From: Corallium rubrum
Lineage: Eukaryota; Cnidaria; Anthozoa; Scleralcyonacea; Coralliidae
Length of the DNA: 64,000 nt
Direction: 5' to 3'
Assembly (NCBI GenBank): GCA_964035015.1
Contig: OZ035997.1
Location: forward strand, 28,811,067 to 28,875,066
This document shows, in pieces, positions 1-10,879 of this stretch (position 1 is the stretch's first letter; every line of letters begins with the position of its first letter). The notes beneath the pieces are model-generated. The model was given only the letters and a program-made list of their open reading frames with translations, searched no databases and had not been told where the DNA came from. The position numbers and the translations under genes were made by a program.

Positions 1-75
1 AAGATTTTGAATTGGTTCATTTTTTTTTGTTGCATTTAATTTCAACTAACGTGTGTTAAGCTGGTGTTTTATTGT
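1..75 (+). repeat. Copy of the DNA downstream of the oxidase gene
   Basis: This segment closely matches 7392-7475, which lies just after the stop codon of the FAD oxidase gene. Both share TTTTGAATTGGTTCATTTTT, then AATTTCAACTA and TTAAGCTGGTGTTT. The downstream copy has about 15 extra bases in the middle. The match ends near the microsatellite-rich stretch that follows. The simplest reading is that a tandem paralogue of the oxidase gene ends just left of the window; this is inference, because no coding sequence of that copy is visible. Confidence 0.75.
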
Positions 76-183
76 TGGTTGTTACCTGCAACAACATGTT
101 ACTGTTATTAAAGCACTTTTCTTTTACAAATATATTTTTGTCGTTTATAAATATACTTTTCTTATGTGACACAGTGCACTTTC

Positions 184-355
184 CGTTTGTTTGTTTGTTT
201 GTTTGTTTGTTTGTTTGTTTGTTTGTTTGTTTGTTTGTTTGTTTGTTTGTTTGTTTGTTTGTTTGTTTGTTTGTTTGTTTGTTTGTTTGTTTGTTTGTTT
301 GTTTGTTTGTTTGTTTGTTTGTTTGTTTGTTTGTTTGTTTGTTTGTTTGTTTTTG
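184..355. repeat. (GTTT)n microsatellite
   Basis: About 40 near-perfect tetranucleotide units of GTTT. Open frames through it (repeated Val-Cys-Leu-Phe, or Lys-Gln-Thr-Asn on the other strand) are artefacts. It abuts the 3' end of an inverted Penelope-like fragment. Confidence 0.97.
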
Positions 356-1035
356 TTTGGTTGTGATCGGTTTAATAGGTTTGTGTACCAACTTTCCAGT
401 GTAAGTCGTTGCCTGTAGTTATAGTGCAATAAGTAACGCACTCTGACGAGTCTCAGTCAATATTGTGTTTGGTTTGTCGGTGGTGTTCGGCACCCAGGGG
501 GGGGGGGGGGTGTACTCGTATATAAGGAATACGGGTATGTGTCGCCCTATGGCGTATGGCTTTCGAGCACCTCAAAACCCTGACCCTATCCCAGGCCTAA
601 AAATGCGGTTTTTTATACCCTATCCCAGACCTAAACTAAAAAAATCAATACCTTATCCCAGCACTGGTGTCACATCGGCATTCACACCTTATCTCAGACT
701 AAAATATGCACCCTATTACAGACCAAATAGACAATTTGTATCCCCTATCCTAGACCCCACAGGGCGGCACACCCTTACCCAAAAAATTGCCAAGGTACCC
801 CGTTTTTTGTTGCCCGTTTGTGTTCAGCTATAGTCTTGTTTTTAGGTTTCTGCCGGTTTCACCGATATACGTGGCCTGGCAGTCGGCGCATTTAACGTGT
901 ACTCTGTCTGTGGTAAGGTTATTCTTTGTCTTTAACGTTAGTCAGTAAATTACATAGAGTTGCAATTGGTGTGTGTGCTACGCGAATGTTGTAATAAGGT
1001 CGTAAGATACGCGACGTATACCTTTGATGTGAGGT
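356..1035 (-). mobile_element. Penelope-like element 3' fragment, interrupted
   Basis: Read on the minus strand, 356-475 and about 830-1035 match the 3' third of the plus-strand Penelope-like element that follows, covering the GIY-YIG endonuclease region and 3' part. An unrelated AT/CC-rich block (476-830) sits between the two pieces. It is a broken fossil. Its junction with the next copy is head-to-head. Confidence 0.75.
476..830. repeat. Degenerate CCCTATCCCAGACC-type tandem repeat
   Basis: The block begins after a 14-base G run and contains about six diverged copies of a unit like CCCTATCCCAGACCTAAA, spaced roughly 35-50 bases, at about 571, 617, 650, 688, 712 and 743. A 122-residue open frame crosses it, giving repeated Pro-Tyr-Pro motifs, but it has no recognisable domain and is best explained by the repeat. 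It splits the inverted Penelope-like fragment, so it is probably a later insertion. Confidence 0.55.
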
Positions 1036-2860
1036 ATCTTTGTTGAAATATGGCGACAACCTAACGAGAGACGAAGAAGGAGCACTCAAACGACTAAAAC
1101 ACGACAAGAACATTGCTAAACTACCAGTTATACCACAAAGGACGGGTAACTACTGTTATGGACAAAATTGATTACTATATGACAAGATGGACAAGCCAGT
1201 TAACGACAAACAAACTTACAAATTACTTAAACGAGACCCTACGCCACCACTTCAACGGACAACAGACAAACACCATCAACCAACAGACATATTAACGGCT
1301 TTGATTATCGGTAGCATGACCACCAAAACTTATGGACTACCAAACCTTCACAAACCAGAAATACCTATGCGACCCAAGTTTCATTTTGCGGGTCTCCCAC
1401 ATACGAACTTTCCAAGTGCTTAACAACAATACTGCAACCGCTAACGAACAAATCACAACACAGACATACAATCCACCGAAACTTTTATTGACGCCTTGAA
1501 AACAGTACAAATACCTGACGACTATAGACTTGTGTTTTTTGATGCGAAATCACTGTTTACCAGTATTCCACTTCAACTATAGCGCTTGACTGCACAGAAA
1601 TTGCACTTAAATGATCCACTGATGAGCCCCTATACCAATATAGATGACATTATGGAACTATAGCTTACACTTTTTCTAACCTCTACTTACTTTCAATATA
1701 ACGACAAACACACGGCAATGCATGGGATCACCAGTCTCTGTTGCGGTTGCTGAAATCGTGATGCAATACATAGAGGAACAGGCCCTAGCCATGCACTTAA
1801 CGACAGACATAACCTCTCTGGTTTCGCTACGTTGACGACACCATTAGTGCACTACACGAGAACGACATTGACGATTTTTACGATCCTATGTAACTCATAA
1901 AAACAAGGGACTATAAAGGACTGTTTACAGAAAGCCAACACATACTGACAGACTATACTCATCTTACAATCCTACTTCACACAAAGCAACTACCATCAAA
2001 ACACTGACGAGACAAGCACAACTTATTTGCGACAAACCTAACACCTTACATAACGAAAGTACCTACAACGTGCGTTTTACAAAAACAACTACAGCCCAGA
2101 CTTCATCAAACGCAACGTTTTCAAAAACAACGAACCTAACGTAGCTGACGATAAAACAACTGTTACAGCAACGATACCTTACATCAAAGCCGTGATCAAA
2201 GGTACGTCCGAAATTATCTCGCGTATCTCACGACATACAACATTCGCGTAGCAAACAGACCAATTACAACTCTACGTAATTTACTGACTAACGTTGAAGA
2301 CAAAGAACAACCATACGACAGACAGGGTGCAGTTTACAAAATTAAATGCACCGACTGTAGGCCACGTATATCGGTGAAACCGGCAGAAACCTATAAAAAC
2401 AAGACTACATTACCGAACACCACCAAAAAACTAAACACAACATTGACTGGGACTCGTCCGAGTGCGTTACTTATTGCACTAACTACAGGCAACGACTTAC
2501 ACTGGAAAGTTGGTGCACAATTTACAACAACAACATGCATTAAACCGATCACAACCATTACAGCACCTTACAGAAGACTTATCCATAACGCTTTACAAAC
2601 AAATAAAAGAGTAGCCAATTTTTCGACAACACCTAACAAATAAATACCGACAGCACCACCCACGAACTACACCCACCTCCCCCACAACACCCATGCACAC
2701 AGATTTCAAACATATAAACCGCAATCGTGACATAATGAACCAGACACATAAATACAGGCAGAAACTTTTCACTTGACTCTGAAGATATATGACCGCCGCT
2801 GAGGCCGTCGAAACGTCATGCAGTCACTAACATCAGCAACCGTCTTTCTCAAAACTATAC
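1036..2860 (+). mobile_element. Penelope-like retroelement, broken copy
   Basis: Conceptual translation in several frames recalls the Penelope-like (PLE) reverse transcriptase. A stretch near 1500-1560 resembles a DxKSLFTSIP-type palm motif, a region near 1820-1850 recalls a YVDD box, and a C-terminal stretch (about 2340-2450) resembles the GIY-YIG endonuclease with a 'YIGETGR'-like core. Frames are interrupted many times, so it is an old inactive copy. The 3' end carries a hammerhead-like motif (2775-2816). It lies head-to-head with the minus-strand fragment on its left, an arrangement common among PLE insertions. Confidence 0.8.
2775..2816 (+). ncRNA. Hammerhead-like motif at the PLE 3' end
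   Basis: A CTGAAGA element is followed by a GC-rich hairpin-like stretch (GCCGCTGAGGC) and then CGAAACGTC, the usual order of hammerhead conserved segments. PLEs are known to carry hammerhead motifs near their ends. The first segment departs from the CUGANGA consensus, so this is a relic call. Confidence 0.45.
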
Positions 2861-2959
2861 TAACCCAGACGATCAATTTTCACAAACATATACAATAATA
2901 ATCTTATGTGCATACAACTAGTGAATATGTTAATTTTGTGACAAAAGTGATGTAATACG

Positions 2960-3090
2960 GGTAAAAAAAGTACAAAATCCGATCCGGTCCGATCCAAGGA
3001 AAAAAGAACAAAATTCAATCCGAGGAAGAAAGGACCAAGTCCGATCCGATCCCAGAAAAAAAGAACAAAATCCAATCCGCAACGACCGGA
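2960..3090. repeat. Short degenerate direct repeat
   Basis: Two to three diverged units containing AAAAAAGAACAAAATCC and GATCCGATCC alternate with a period near 45-50 bases. No coding or RNA signal is seen. Confidence 0.5.
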
Positions 3091-3264
3091 TTCGCACACC
3101 TCCAATGGGATTCCCTGTCTAGCTTTTGTAGACATATAGTCACTTGTTATCCTGCAATAAGTTGCACTTGCAATATTACATATAGATGTGGTACTCATGT
3201 GGGGGTATATATGCTCACTTTATTATATGGCTTTGGTAATATCCTGAGATCTGATTGGTCGTAC

Positions 3265-3330
<66 letters not shown>

Positions 3331-3333
3331 ATA
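3265..3333. repeat. (TA)n microsatellite
   Basis: About 33 TA units with one interruption near the right end. The flanks (2861-2959, 3091-3264 and 3334-3808) show no gene. The last part of that stretch is a diverged dispersed repeat also found at 50.5 and 55.2 kb. Confidence 0.95.
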
Positions 3334-3808
3334 TATACGGACCACCAAGAAAGAGGGGTGAACTCATCAATTTCCGTGTCCTATTCTCAGCACCATCATG
3401 ACGTTACGACTCACTTTAATAGCTATACCTTCTCTTTCTTCGTCTTACGTTTATCTTGAAATTTACGAATGGAAATTAACTTAACTTTCAACCAAAACCA
3501 ATTACGGAAATTGCCATTACGGCATTAGTATTTTTCATCTGCCCATTTAAACCTTGCGGGAAACGCCGCGAGTGACGTCGCGATGCTCAGCAGCATAGGA
3601 CAAATTCACCCCTCCCTCCTGCAGACCACCGTGTGTCTTTTTGCGTATGAAGTCTGCTGTAACGGATACTGATTTGATAAAAAAATTGAAATAGCCAGAT
3701 AATTTGTGTCAAATAGCTAAATAATTGAAGTCAATCTTGTACAACTAAAAACTGTATTCGTTGTTGTTTTGCAATAAGAATTATTTTGTTTAAAGGACGT
3801 CGTCTTAA

Positions 3809-4101
3809 GCACGGGTGGCGTGTGCTAGCTATTAGGGCGCTGCCTCTCACCAATAGTTAAGCCCGGTTAGATGGGGTTAGTACTTGGATGGGTGACCGTC
3901 TGGGAATAACCCCGTTCTCGGGGTGGGGACTCATGTGAGTAGAGTTTAGTTGGTCTCTCCTGTGCTTCGAGGGTTTTTCGCCAGGTTCTCCGGTTTTCCT
4001 CCCTCCGTAAAATCAACACCTATAGGTCTTAGCTGTAAATGGAGGACCCCACCAGCTCTGCTGAAAAACTTCTCCTCCTTAAATAAAGAATAATAATAAT
4101 A
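3809..4101 (+). mobile_element. 5S-rRNA-derived SINE, copy A
   Basis: The segment around 3855-3915 carries TTAGTACTTGGATGGGTGAC and CTGGGAATA, the 3' half of eukaryotic 5S rRNA including the box C part of its internal promoter. It is preceded by a short GGTGGCGTGTGCT head and followed by a common body (TTTTTCGCC, CTCCGGTTTTCCTCCCTCCG) and an (AAT)n tail. The unit is much longer than 5S rRNA and recurs four more times in this window on both strands, so it is a SINE, not a 5S gene. GTCTT on both sides may be a short target duplication. Confidence 0.88.
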
Positions 4102-4600
4102 GTCTTCGGATGCCGTCGTAGATCTTTAGCTCCCTATAAATCAATACGGACAACATGCATTCCCGCTTCCTGAACACCATGCATCTATAGATACCACGTT
4201 GATCGTTACATCACCAAACACATGCATCATGCATTAAACTCATTCCTGAGGTTATTTGTAAGCTTTTTGTTAATTTTGAATTTTTGATTTTAGATCGTCT
4301 GAAAAACAATTACTTGCAGTTTGTAGCGCAAGCCTAGGCTCAAATATTGACTTAGATCATGCTAGGGCGTGATATGTGTTTACCTGCTGGGAATTAGCTA
4401 TTAAAGCGTAAATTAAAGAAACAATGAGATGCGACATAAGTATGAAAATATAATAAATCTTATTAAAAGGCTACAATAAGCTGATAAAGAAAACCAGCTT
4501 TTATTGTTTACTGAGCCTTTTTGTTTTATTTCCTCAACTGTCAAAAATAAACAGCAACGGATGAACAATGCACGACAGCATGTTTGCTGTAACTGATGTC
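4102..4600. other. No gene seen
   Basis: AT-rich spacer. Its first ~30 bases continue the dispersed repeat into which SINE copy A inserted. The rest has no recognisable feature. Confidence 0.6.
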
Positions 4601-4619
4601 CGTCGTCGTCCCACGCCCT

Positions 4620-4715
4620 CGCTCATTTTCTACAAGTTCCTCCGCCACTTGGCAGTTCAGCTCACTCGCTTTTCAGACTGCAAGCTGTTAACAACCACAC
4701 AACTATTTCTTAAAG
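4620..4715 (+). promoter_or_regulatory. Probable 5' non-coding exon of the oxidase gene
   Basis: The sequence ends at TTAAAG followed by a strong donor, GTAAGTAA, at 4716. The oxidase coding exon begins exactly after an acceptor, CTTTCAG, at 5741-5750, with ATG as its first codon. A leader exon joined to the ATG by a ~1-kb intron is therefore likely. The upstream limit of the exon is not defined by sequence. Confidence 0.5.
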
Positions 4716-5036
4716 GTAAGTAACCGTATAAAGTGAATATTCCTTCCAGTCTTCTGCAAAGGTACAAACATAAGAAACTATGTCTACGTACAAAGGAACC
4801 TGGTGCATGCATGCAGGCTAGTTAGTGTATTTTAGGCCTAGTTTAAATTAGAACTATATAAAATGTATAGTTCTGGCTATTAACGCCAGACAATTTTGCT
4901 TGTCAAGGAAAAAAAATTCAGTCACAAAGGCCCAAGGGGTTAATAATATTCAGTACAAAACTAACAAAAAAGCTTTTGAAAGCCGAAATTACGGAAATAT
5001 GCATTAGAATATATACTTTCTATTTGCACTCCATCT

Positions 5037-5115
5037 TAGCCTCAGTGGCTCAATGGTTAGAACGTCTAACAAGGTCATTAGAAGGTCGCAAGTTCGAACC
5101 CTGTCTGCATGGGAT
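5037..5115 (+). repeat. tRNA-like segment, probable SINE head
   Basis: TGGCTCAATGGTTAGAACG fits a polymerase III A box and GGTCGCAAGTTCGAACCC fits a B box, at tRNA-like spacing. An anticodon-like stem (TCTAA/TTAGA) is present, but the acceptor ends do not pair and the T stem is poor. It is more likely the tRNA-derived head of a SINE than a working tRNA gene. Confidence 0.5.
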
Positions 5116-5750
5116 TCAGAATTCTTTTCTGAGTAATTGAGCTTGACGAACGTCCACCAAACGTCTATTATAAGAGTAAATTCACACTAACTTTAAACCA
5201 GATCGTAGTTTAAGGTTACAGAAGATTGTAGTTTAGGTTTGGAATCAGGGTTAGGATTATAGTGAACTGATCCTGGGTGGATTGCTTCTAGTGCCTATAC
5301 CGATTTAAAATTCCACTCGGCATGGTCAGGTCGATTTTTGAGTCAGTGGCTTCACAGCGCAGAATAACCAATGAACGTTTCCTCAAAAGAAAAACACTTC
5401 AAAAAGACTGCGTGTCAACAGTCAAATAAAAATATGCTAGTAAAGACTAATCAAGGTCAAGCAGTTGCTCCAACTGGAGAGAGATCTTTACGTGCATATG
5501 CCACATGCAGCATTGTGCATTTCTTGAACAGGAACCCGACTCAACCGATGCATTCATTCTATTGTTGTATATAGAAATATATACTACAGTTATACTACAG
5601 AAATAGTACAGTTGTGACATTTGCAAGCACTTTGTTAACAAAGAAAATTAGTACTTCATGTAGCTCTTTTAAAATGTTTGTACCAACCTTGCGTTCATTT
5701 TCATTTGAAACTATTCTAAACTAAGATTTGTACCTTATCTAATCTTTCAG
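5116..5750. other. Intron of the oxidase gene, no other feature
   Basis: AT-rich sequence ending in TAATCTTTCAG, the acceptor directly in front of the oxidase ATG. Small open frames here show no known motif. Confidence 0.5.
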
Positions 5751-7325
5751 ATGTTGTGTCTCAAACTTTATAACGTTGTAACTGTTTTGTCCTTTGCATG
5801 GCTGACCATGTCTGTACCGCAAAGCTCTTCCAGTCCGGCAGAAAAAGCTTACGAACAACTAGTTAATATTGTCAAGTCGAGTCCAAAACCGAAAGGCATT
5901 CCATTCGCAGATGCAATTCCATCCCCAAAGAATTTAAATTGCCGCATTGGAATTGTTGGTGCCGGACCAGCTGGCATTCACATGGCATATTTACTGAAGA
6001 AGAAAGGATTTAATAATATTGTTGTCCTTGAGAAGTCAGATGGTGTCGGTGGTAAATCGTACACAGTTAAACATCGAAATGTACTCCATGAAATGGGAAC
6101 ATGCTATACCCAACCAGATTACGAAGATAATGTGATTGCCTTGGCCAAGGAATTTGGTTTATGGCAACCAGTTGATTTGCCTTCAGCTAATGTTTGGTTG
6201 GACCAATTCCAGTCCCCAGTTAGATATTCCTACTATGTCATTGGAGAAGTCATGAAAATATTAGGGACACGAAATCAAACTATTGCCCAGGGTAAACTGT
6301 TATTGGCCATGATTAACTATTCTGTCCTACATCGTCAATTGTTTGGGAAATATGATGGAGAACTAATGAGAAAACCTGCTCCAAGTACAATGAAAATTCT
6401 CAAGTGTACATTCGGCAAATTTCTCGCGAAATACAACCTCGAAGTTCTTAAACCAATTTTCATTGCGTCCCATACAGTACAAGGTTATGGTCATTTAGAC
6501 GAGATCTCAGCCTTGTACGGTCTCATGTGGAACACACCAAACTTTGTGAAAAGTCTGGCGGGAAAACTTATCGGAAGAGATCATGGATTAAGCATGATCC
6601 GTGGTGGTTATCAAGAACTGTGGAAGACGATAAAGAACAGGGGAAACATCGATGTCCGGTTTAACACACGCATCACGAAATTATACAGGAAATACAATGA
6701 GGTATTAGTAAAAACACAGCGCCAGTTGTTGAAATTTGATTTCTTAATTTGGACACCAAGTTTGTATTCCAACCTTGGTATAATTCATGCCAGCCAAAAA
6801 GAAAGAGAAATCTTCTCAAAGCTCAAGCCAGTTTGGTTCACCACAACCTTGTTCGACTCAGCATTTGGCATACGTGGTCTTTCACCCATTGATTACTGGG
6901 TAAGCAATGTTGAAAACAGACGCGAGCATTCAGTCTGGGCTCAAAGAGATTCTTATGGAGTGCTAAACAACCTTTACGGACGAACTTATCGAAATGGATC
7001 TTTACCTGGAGGACCAGATGGAAGATTCATCAGAACTGGCGTGGCATACCAATATGGAAAAAAACCTGCATCCGCGACAAAAATAAAGAACAGGTTTTAC
7101 CAGAATTTCAAGAAAATAAAAGCTAGTGGTATTTCTGTGTTGAAACAAATCACCTGGGAATACTTTCCAAAGTTTTCTCCGCAAGAAATGGCAGATGGCG
7201 TTCTTTGGGATATCTTCGAGTTGCAAGGATCCAGGCGTACTTGGTTTGCAGGTTCATCAGTAAGTTTCGAGTCTGTAAAAAGTGTACTCGAATACAACAA
7301 GTTATTGGTGTCAAAAATGACATAA
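5751..7325 (+). CDS. FAD-dependent amine-oxidase-like oxidoreductase
   Basis: A single coding exon of 524 codons. Residues 1-22 are a hydrophobic leader (LYNVVTVLSFAWLTMSV) consistent with a signal peptide, so the enzyme probably enters the secretory route. Residues 65-82 contain GIVGAGPAGIHMAYLL, a dinucleotide-binding GxGxxG fold for the FAD ADP moiety, followed by the VVLEKSDGVGGKS segment (about 91-103) typical of NAD_binding_8/amine-oxidase flavoproteins. Near the C terminus, WFAGSSVSFESVKSVLEYN matches the position of the second FAD contact of this superfamily. Length fits the family. Related cnidarian proteins are often named beta-cyclopiazonate dehydrogenase-like, but the substrate here is unknown. 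The ATG follows a good splice acceptor directly. A downstream-flank duplicate at the window start suggests a tandem family. Confidence 0.85.
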   Translation: MLCLKLYNVVTVLSFAWLTMSVPQSSSSPAEKAYEQLVNIVKSSPKPKGIPFADAIPSPKNLNCRIGIVGAGPAGIHMAYLLKKKGFNNIVVLEKSDGVGGKSYTVKHRNVLHEMGTCYTQPDYEDNVIALAKEFGLWQPVDLPSANVWLDQFQSPVRYSYYVIGEVMKILGTRNQTIAQGKLLLAMINYSVLHRQLFGKYDGELMRKPAPSTMKILKCTFGKFLAKYNLEVLKPIFIASHTVQGYGHLDEISALYGLMWNTPNFVKSLAGKLIGRDHGLSMIRGGYQELWKTIKNRGNIDVRFNTRITKLYRKYNEVLVKTQRQLLKFDFLIWTPSLYSNLGIIHASQKEREIFSKLKPVWFTTTLFDSAFGIRGLSPIDYWVSNVENRREHSVWAQRDSYGVLNNLYGRTYRNGSLPGGPDGRFIRTGVAYQYGKKPASATKIKNRFYQNFKKIKASGISVLKQITWEYFPKFSPQEMADGVLWDIFELQGSRRTWFAGSSVSFESVKSVLEYNKLLVSKMT

Positions 7326-7608
7326 CCTTGTTAGAAAGGAACAGCTCTTCCTTATTACTTTTATTTTATTTATTGTTATTACATGTTAGTTAAAATTTTG
7401 AATTGGTTCATTTTTTCTGTTGCAAAAATATCCTCTAAATTTAATTTCAACTACGTGTATTAAGCTGGTGTTTCTTTGTTGTTTTTTAGCTTTGGTGTCA
7501 AAATATAGTTAGAAAGAAACGTTGCCAGGAGCGGATCAAGCATGCGCGGGGCCCCTGGCACATAACACATTGGTGGCTGACTTACATCTCCCCCTCCTCC
7601 CCCCCCCC

Positions 7609-7727
<119 letters not shown>

Positions 7728-8004
7728 GGAGGGAATTAATGAAAAAAAATCTTCGTGTTTATCTATGATACCCAACTACATGTCGGGAACTTTGCTTCTA
7801 TTTCTAAGATATTAAAGATTACAAACAATAATTTCAAAGTTTAGATACCCACCAGCCAATCAACCAACTAACAGTATACAGATTACAGTAATAACAGCAT
7901 GACCAAAGGCCACACTGCAAAAATTAAACATGAGATATATCATAACTTTTCAAATTTCACTAAGCAAATTTCGGCCGCATGCATCGTTCAGAAATCGATC
8001 GAAG

Positions 8005-9410
8005 TTATGTAAATGGCAATTTTCGGGCCTTTGCAGCGGCAAAATCATTTACCAGCTTACTGAAGTCAAGCGAGCGTAAGATCTCCCATTCAATATTCTT
8101 AATTGACAGTGCAGTCAAACGTTTCTGTCCCATTGTGCTACGCAAGTAGCTCTTCAAGCGTTTAAGCTTTGAGAATGAGCGCTCCCCCGTACAGTTACTG
8201 ACCATCATGCAAAGATAAATTCTCAAAGCAATTTCCACGTTGGTGAAGGTTTCACTGAGCTCATTTTTCTTCAGATCAAGGAACATGATAAACTCAATCG
8301 ATCTTTTGTCATCCTCGTCTTTTTCCATCCTCATCTTGCGAACCTTTGCTCCGGGTTGCAATGGTTCAAAAAAATAATGGACAAATTGCACAAGTTCGTT
8401 TGGGAAGGTGTCCTCCAAATCATCTGGATATGCTTGTACAAGCTTTCGGGGCAGCTGCCTTCACTTCATCGTCGCCCTTACTCTTAAGATTAGAAATGAA
8501 ACCAAACCTCTCAGCAACGGTTTTATAAGCAGCAATTCTTTGCTTCAGTGCAGCACATATGTGGTCGATAATTGTAAAAAACACTTCTACACGAAATTTA
8601 TCGCGAGGCTGGAAAACTGTATCTCAGCTGGCCCCTCATCAAACTGAAAGATACGACGATTTCGTTTTCGACTACGCCTTGAAGCATCTGCATATTCGTT
8701 ATGGCCACACTTCTCGGCACCTTTCTTCTCATACTCATCAAATTTGTCTCGAAGCGGCTCAACGAACTTCAAAAGCGAATCTAGCAAATTTAGAGCACAA
8801 TTCAGTGGTAAGCCAGCTTTCTGAAGTGAACAACTTGTCTTCTGGAACTGTTGGAGGATGTCATTCCACAATTCAAGTAAAATTGCAGTTTCAAGCCTTT
8901 CGAGACGCTGAAGAAGGCCAGATGCTTCGTCTCTTGTTTCAGCAGATTGTTCAGGATCAGCTGCGATCTCTTCCAAGGCTTTTGCATTCTCCTTGTAACC
9001 ACTATTCAATGCCTTCACGGCGTCTCCTCGTGCCGACCAGCGTGTCTCTGACAAAGATTTGTCGACAGGCAGTCCCTCAAGGTGTTTCTTAAGTACTGCC
9101 CAGCGATGGGTAGATGCCGAAAAAAAATTGTAGACATTCTGAATGAAATTAAACATTGCAACGCCAGCTGAACAGGCCTCTGCTGCATGTTTGCCCACCA
9201 GACTGAGTGAGTGAGTGAGTGGGCAGTACAAGGAACATAGTCGGTATTGGGACAACGTGAGCGAATGATAGCCTGCACTCCATTATACTTTCCGCTCATG
9301 TTCGACGCATTGTCGTACGACTGACCACGACATCGTTCAATAGGGATGCCTTGCTCGCTTAGAAATTTCAGTAACAGTTCAGCTATTTGAGCTCCAGTGT
9401 GACCGTACAT
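8005..9410 (-). pseudogene. hAT transposase remnant (DUF4371/ZMYM-like)
   Basis: Three overlapping minus-strand frames cover one degenerate transposase. The N-terminal piece (9410-9015) has CRGQSYDNASNMSGKYNGVQ and YVPCTAHSLTHS, typical of the catalytic region of hAT transposases of the TTF/DUF4371 type. The middle piece (9255-8587) is helical with ETRWSARGDAVKAL. The C-terminal piece (8418-8005) has NCTGERSFSKLKRLKSYLRS and LTALSIKN, the hAT dimerisation region. At least two frame changes separate the pieces (near 9200 and 8420-8600) and no start region is seen, so it is not functional. Confidence 0.85.
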
Positions 9411-9736
9411 GCATGGGTACAGTAGTACAAGTCTCCAACTTGATCGAATTTATCAAAGTTGAAAAAGTTTTTAATAGTTCGTTTGAAAGCGTCGTCTGCG
9501 CTACGTTGATTGATTCGATTGCATGAGAATTGCTAAAACGCGGGGCCCTGCGCCCTGCTACGCATATGATATCCCAAAAACTGGCGATGCGGTCCCGAAA
9601 GACATGGCCTGGGCCTTAAAAAAACAAAAGGCCCAAAAATCTGCGGGGTCCCTCAAAAGCGCGGGGCCTCTGGCACTTGCCCAAACTGCCCCCCCCCCCC
9701 CCCCCCCTCCCCCCTTGATCCGCCCCTGAACGTTGC

Positions 9737-10357
9737 TGCATAACAGGACCGATTCAACAAGGATTACCGTGACTTGCATGTTATACCAGTAAACATCTTC
9801 CACTTTCAAACGACCTCTTGACGTTTAGCTATAGGGTAAGTCTGTTGGCTATAATTAATTCTCCTTGTTAGGGAGCTCAACGTTAGATCAATGTTGCATA
9901 ATTTTTCATAATTATGCATTTTCATAATTTTTCATAAATATATTATAAAATTTATTCCACGAACAATCACTGAGATTTTATTCAAGCCAAACTATAATAT
10001 TTAAACTAAGTTAAAGTAACGTTTTTCAAATTATTTTACAAAAACACTCGCCAAGTTTTCGCATGAGCAGCTTGTACATACCTCTCCTTTTATTCATCTC
10101 ATCTTTATATTATTACGCTACTAGAGTTTTGATCACGTACTTCACATTATAAAACATGGACAGATTTACTTGTAATTTTACCTACTGTTTAACCAGTGGG
10201 AGTAAATCGGAAATGAGGGATAGCTGTTGAAGACGTTCTTTTGGCCAATTTTTTGCTTGCATATACTGGTTTAACACAATTCATGCCATGAATTTCATGT
10301 AACTCGAGCGGTCTACTATATACGACCTTCAAAGCATAAATACCTGTAGTACACATG
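9737..10357 (-). other. 3' flank of RRP8
   Basis: This stretch follows the RRP8 stop codon on the minus strand. A minus-strand AATAAA lies at 10089-10094, and others near 9950-9985. No coding feature is seen. It likely contains the RRP8 3' untranslated region. Confidence 0.5.
10089..10094 (-). terminator. Candidate RRP8 polyadenylation signal
   Basis: AATAAA on the minus strand, about 265 bases past the RRP8 stop codon. Confidence 0.45.
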
Positions 10358-10828
10358 TTAACGTTTCTTATAAAGACAAGGTTTTAAAGAGAAGTTGACA
10401 ATGTTCACGGGGACACGTTTGTTGGACGATTTCTTAAAGTCAAACAGCACAAACATCTTGTTAGTCGTATCCTAAAAAGACATTCGAAAACAAATCAGAA
10501 ATGCCGGATACCAATATAAAAGGACGTGCATGGGACAAATCAATCAAAATTTGGATTAGTAATACATTGGAGAACAAGTATTACAACTCTTCGCTGTTTA
10601 TACATTTATAAAATAACTTTTGTCTTATGCAGACTGTGATTGGTTAACTAGAAGTTAGTTCTTACGACATAATTCGAATTACTCTCATATTTGCATCAGG
10701 CCATATACTGTAAATATAACCTGCAAACAGGCTCTGGGGGAGAAAAAGAAAAGAGGGAAATGCAGACACGTAAAGAGGCTACACGGATCCTAAATCGTGA
10801 CGCAAAAATTTCCATTGATTGGTTTGCC

Positions 10829-10879
<51 letters not shown>

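Noticed and set aside
72-441. Open frames with repeated Val-Cys-Leu-Phe or Lys-Gln-Thr-Asn
   Set aside because: Pure translation of the (GTTT)n microsatellite.
3855-3915. A genuine 5S rRNA gene
   Set aside because: Only the 3' half of 5S is present, fused to a common non-5S head and body that recurs in five copies.
5037-5115. A working tRNA gene
   Set aside because: A and B boxes are good but acceptor ends do not pair and the T stem is weak.
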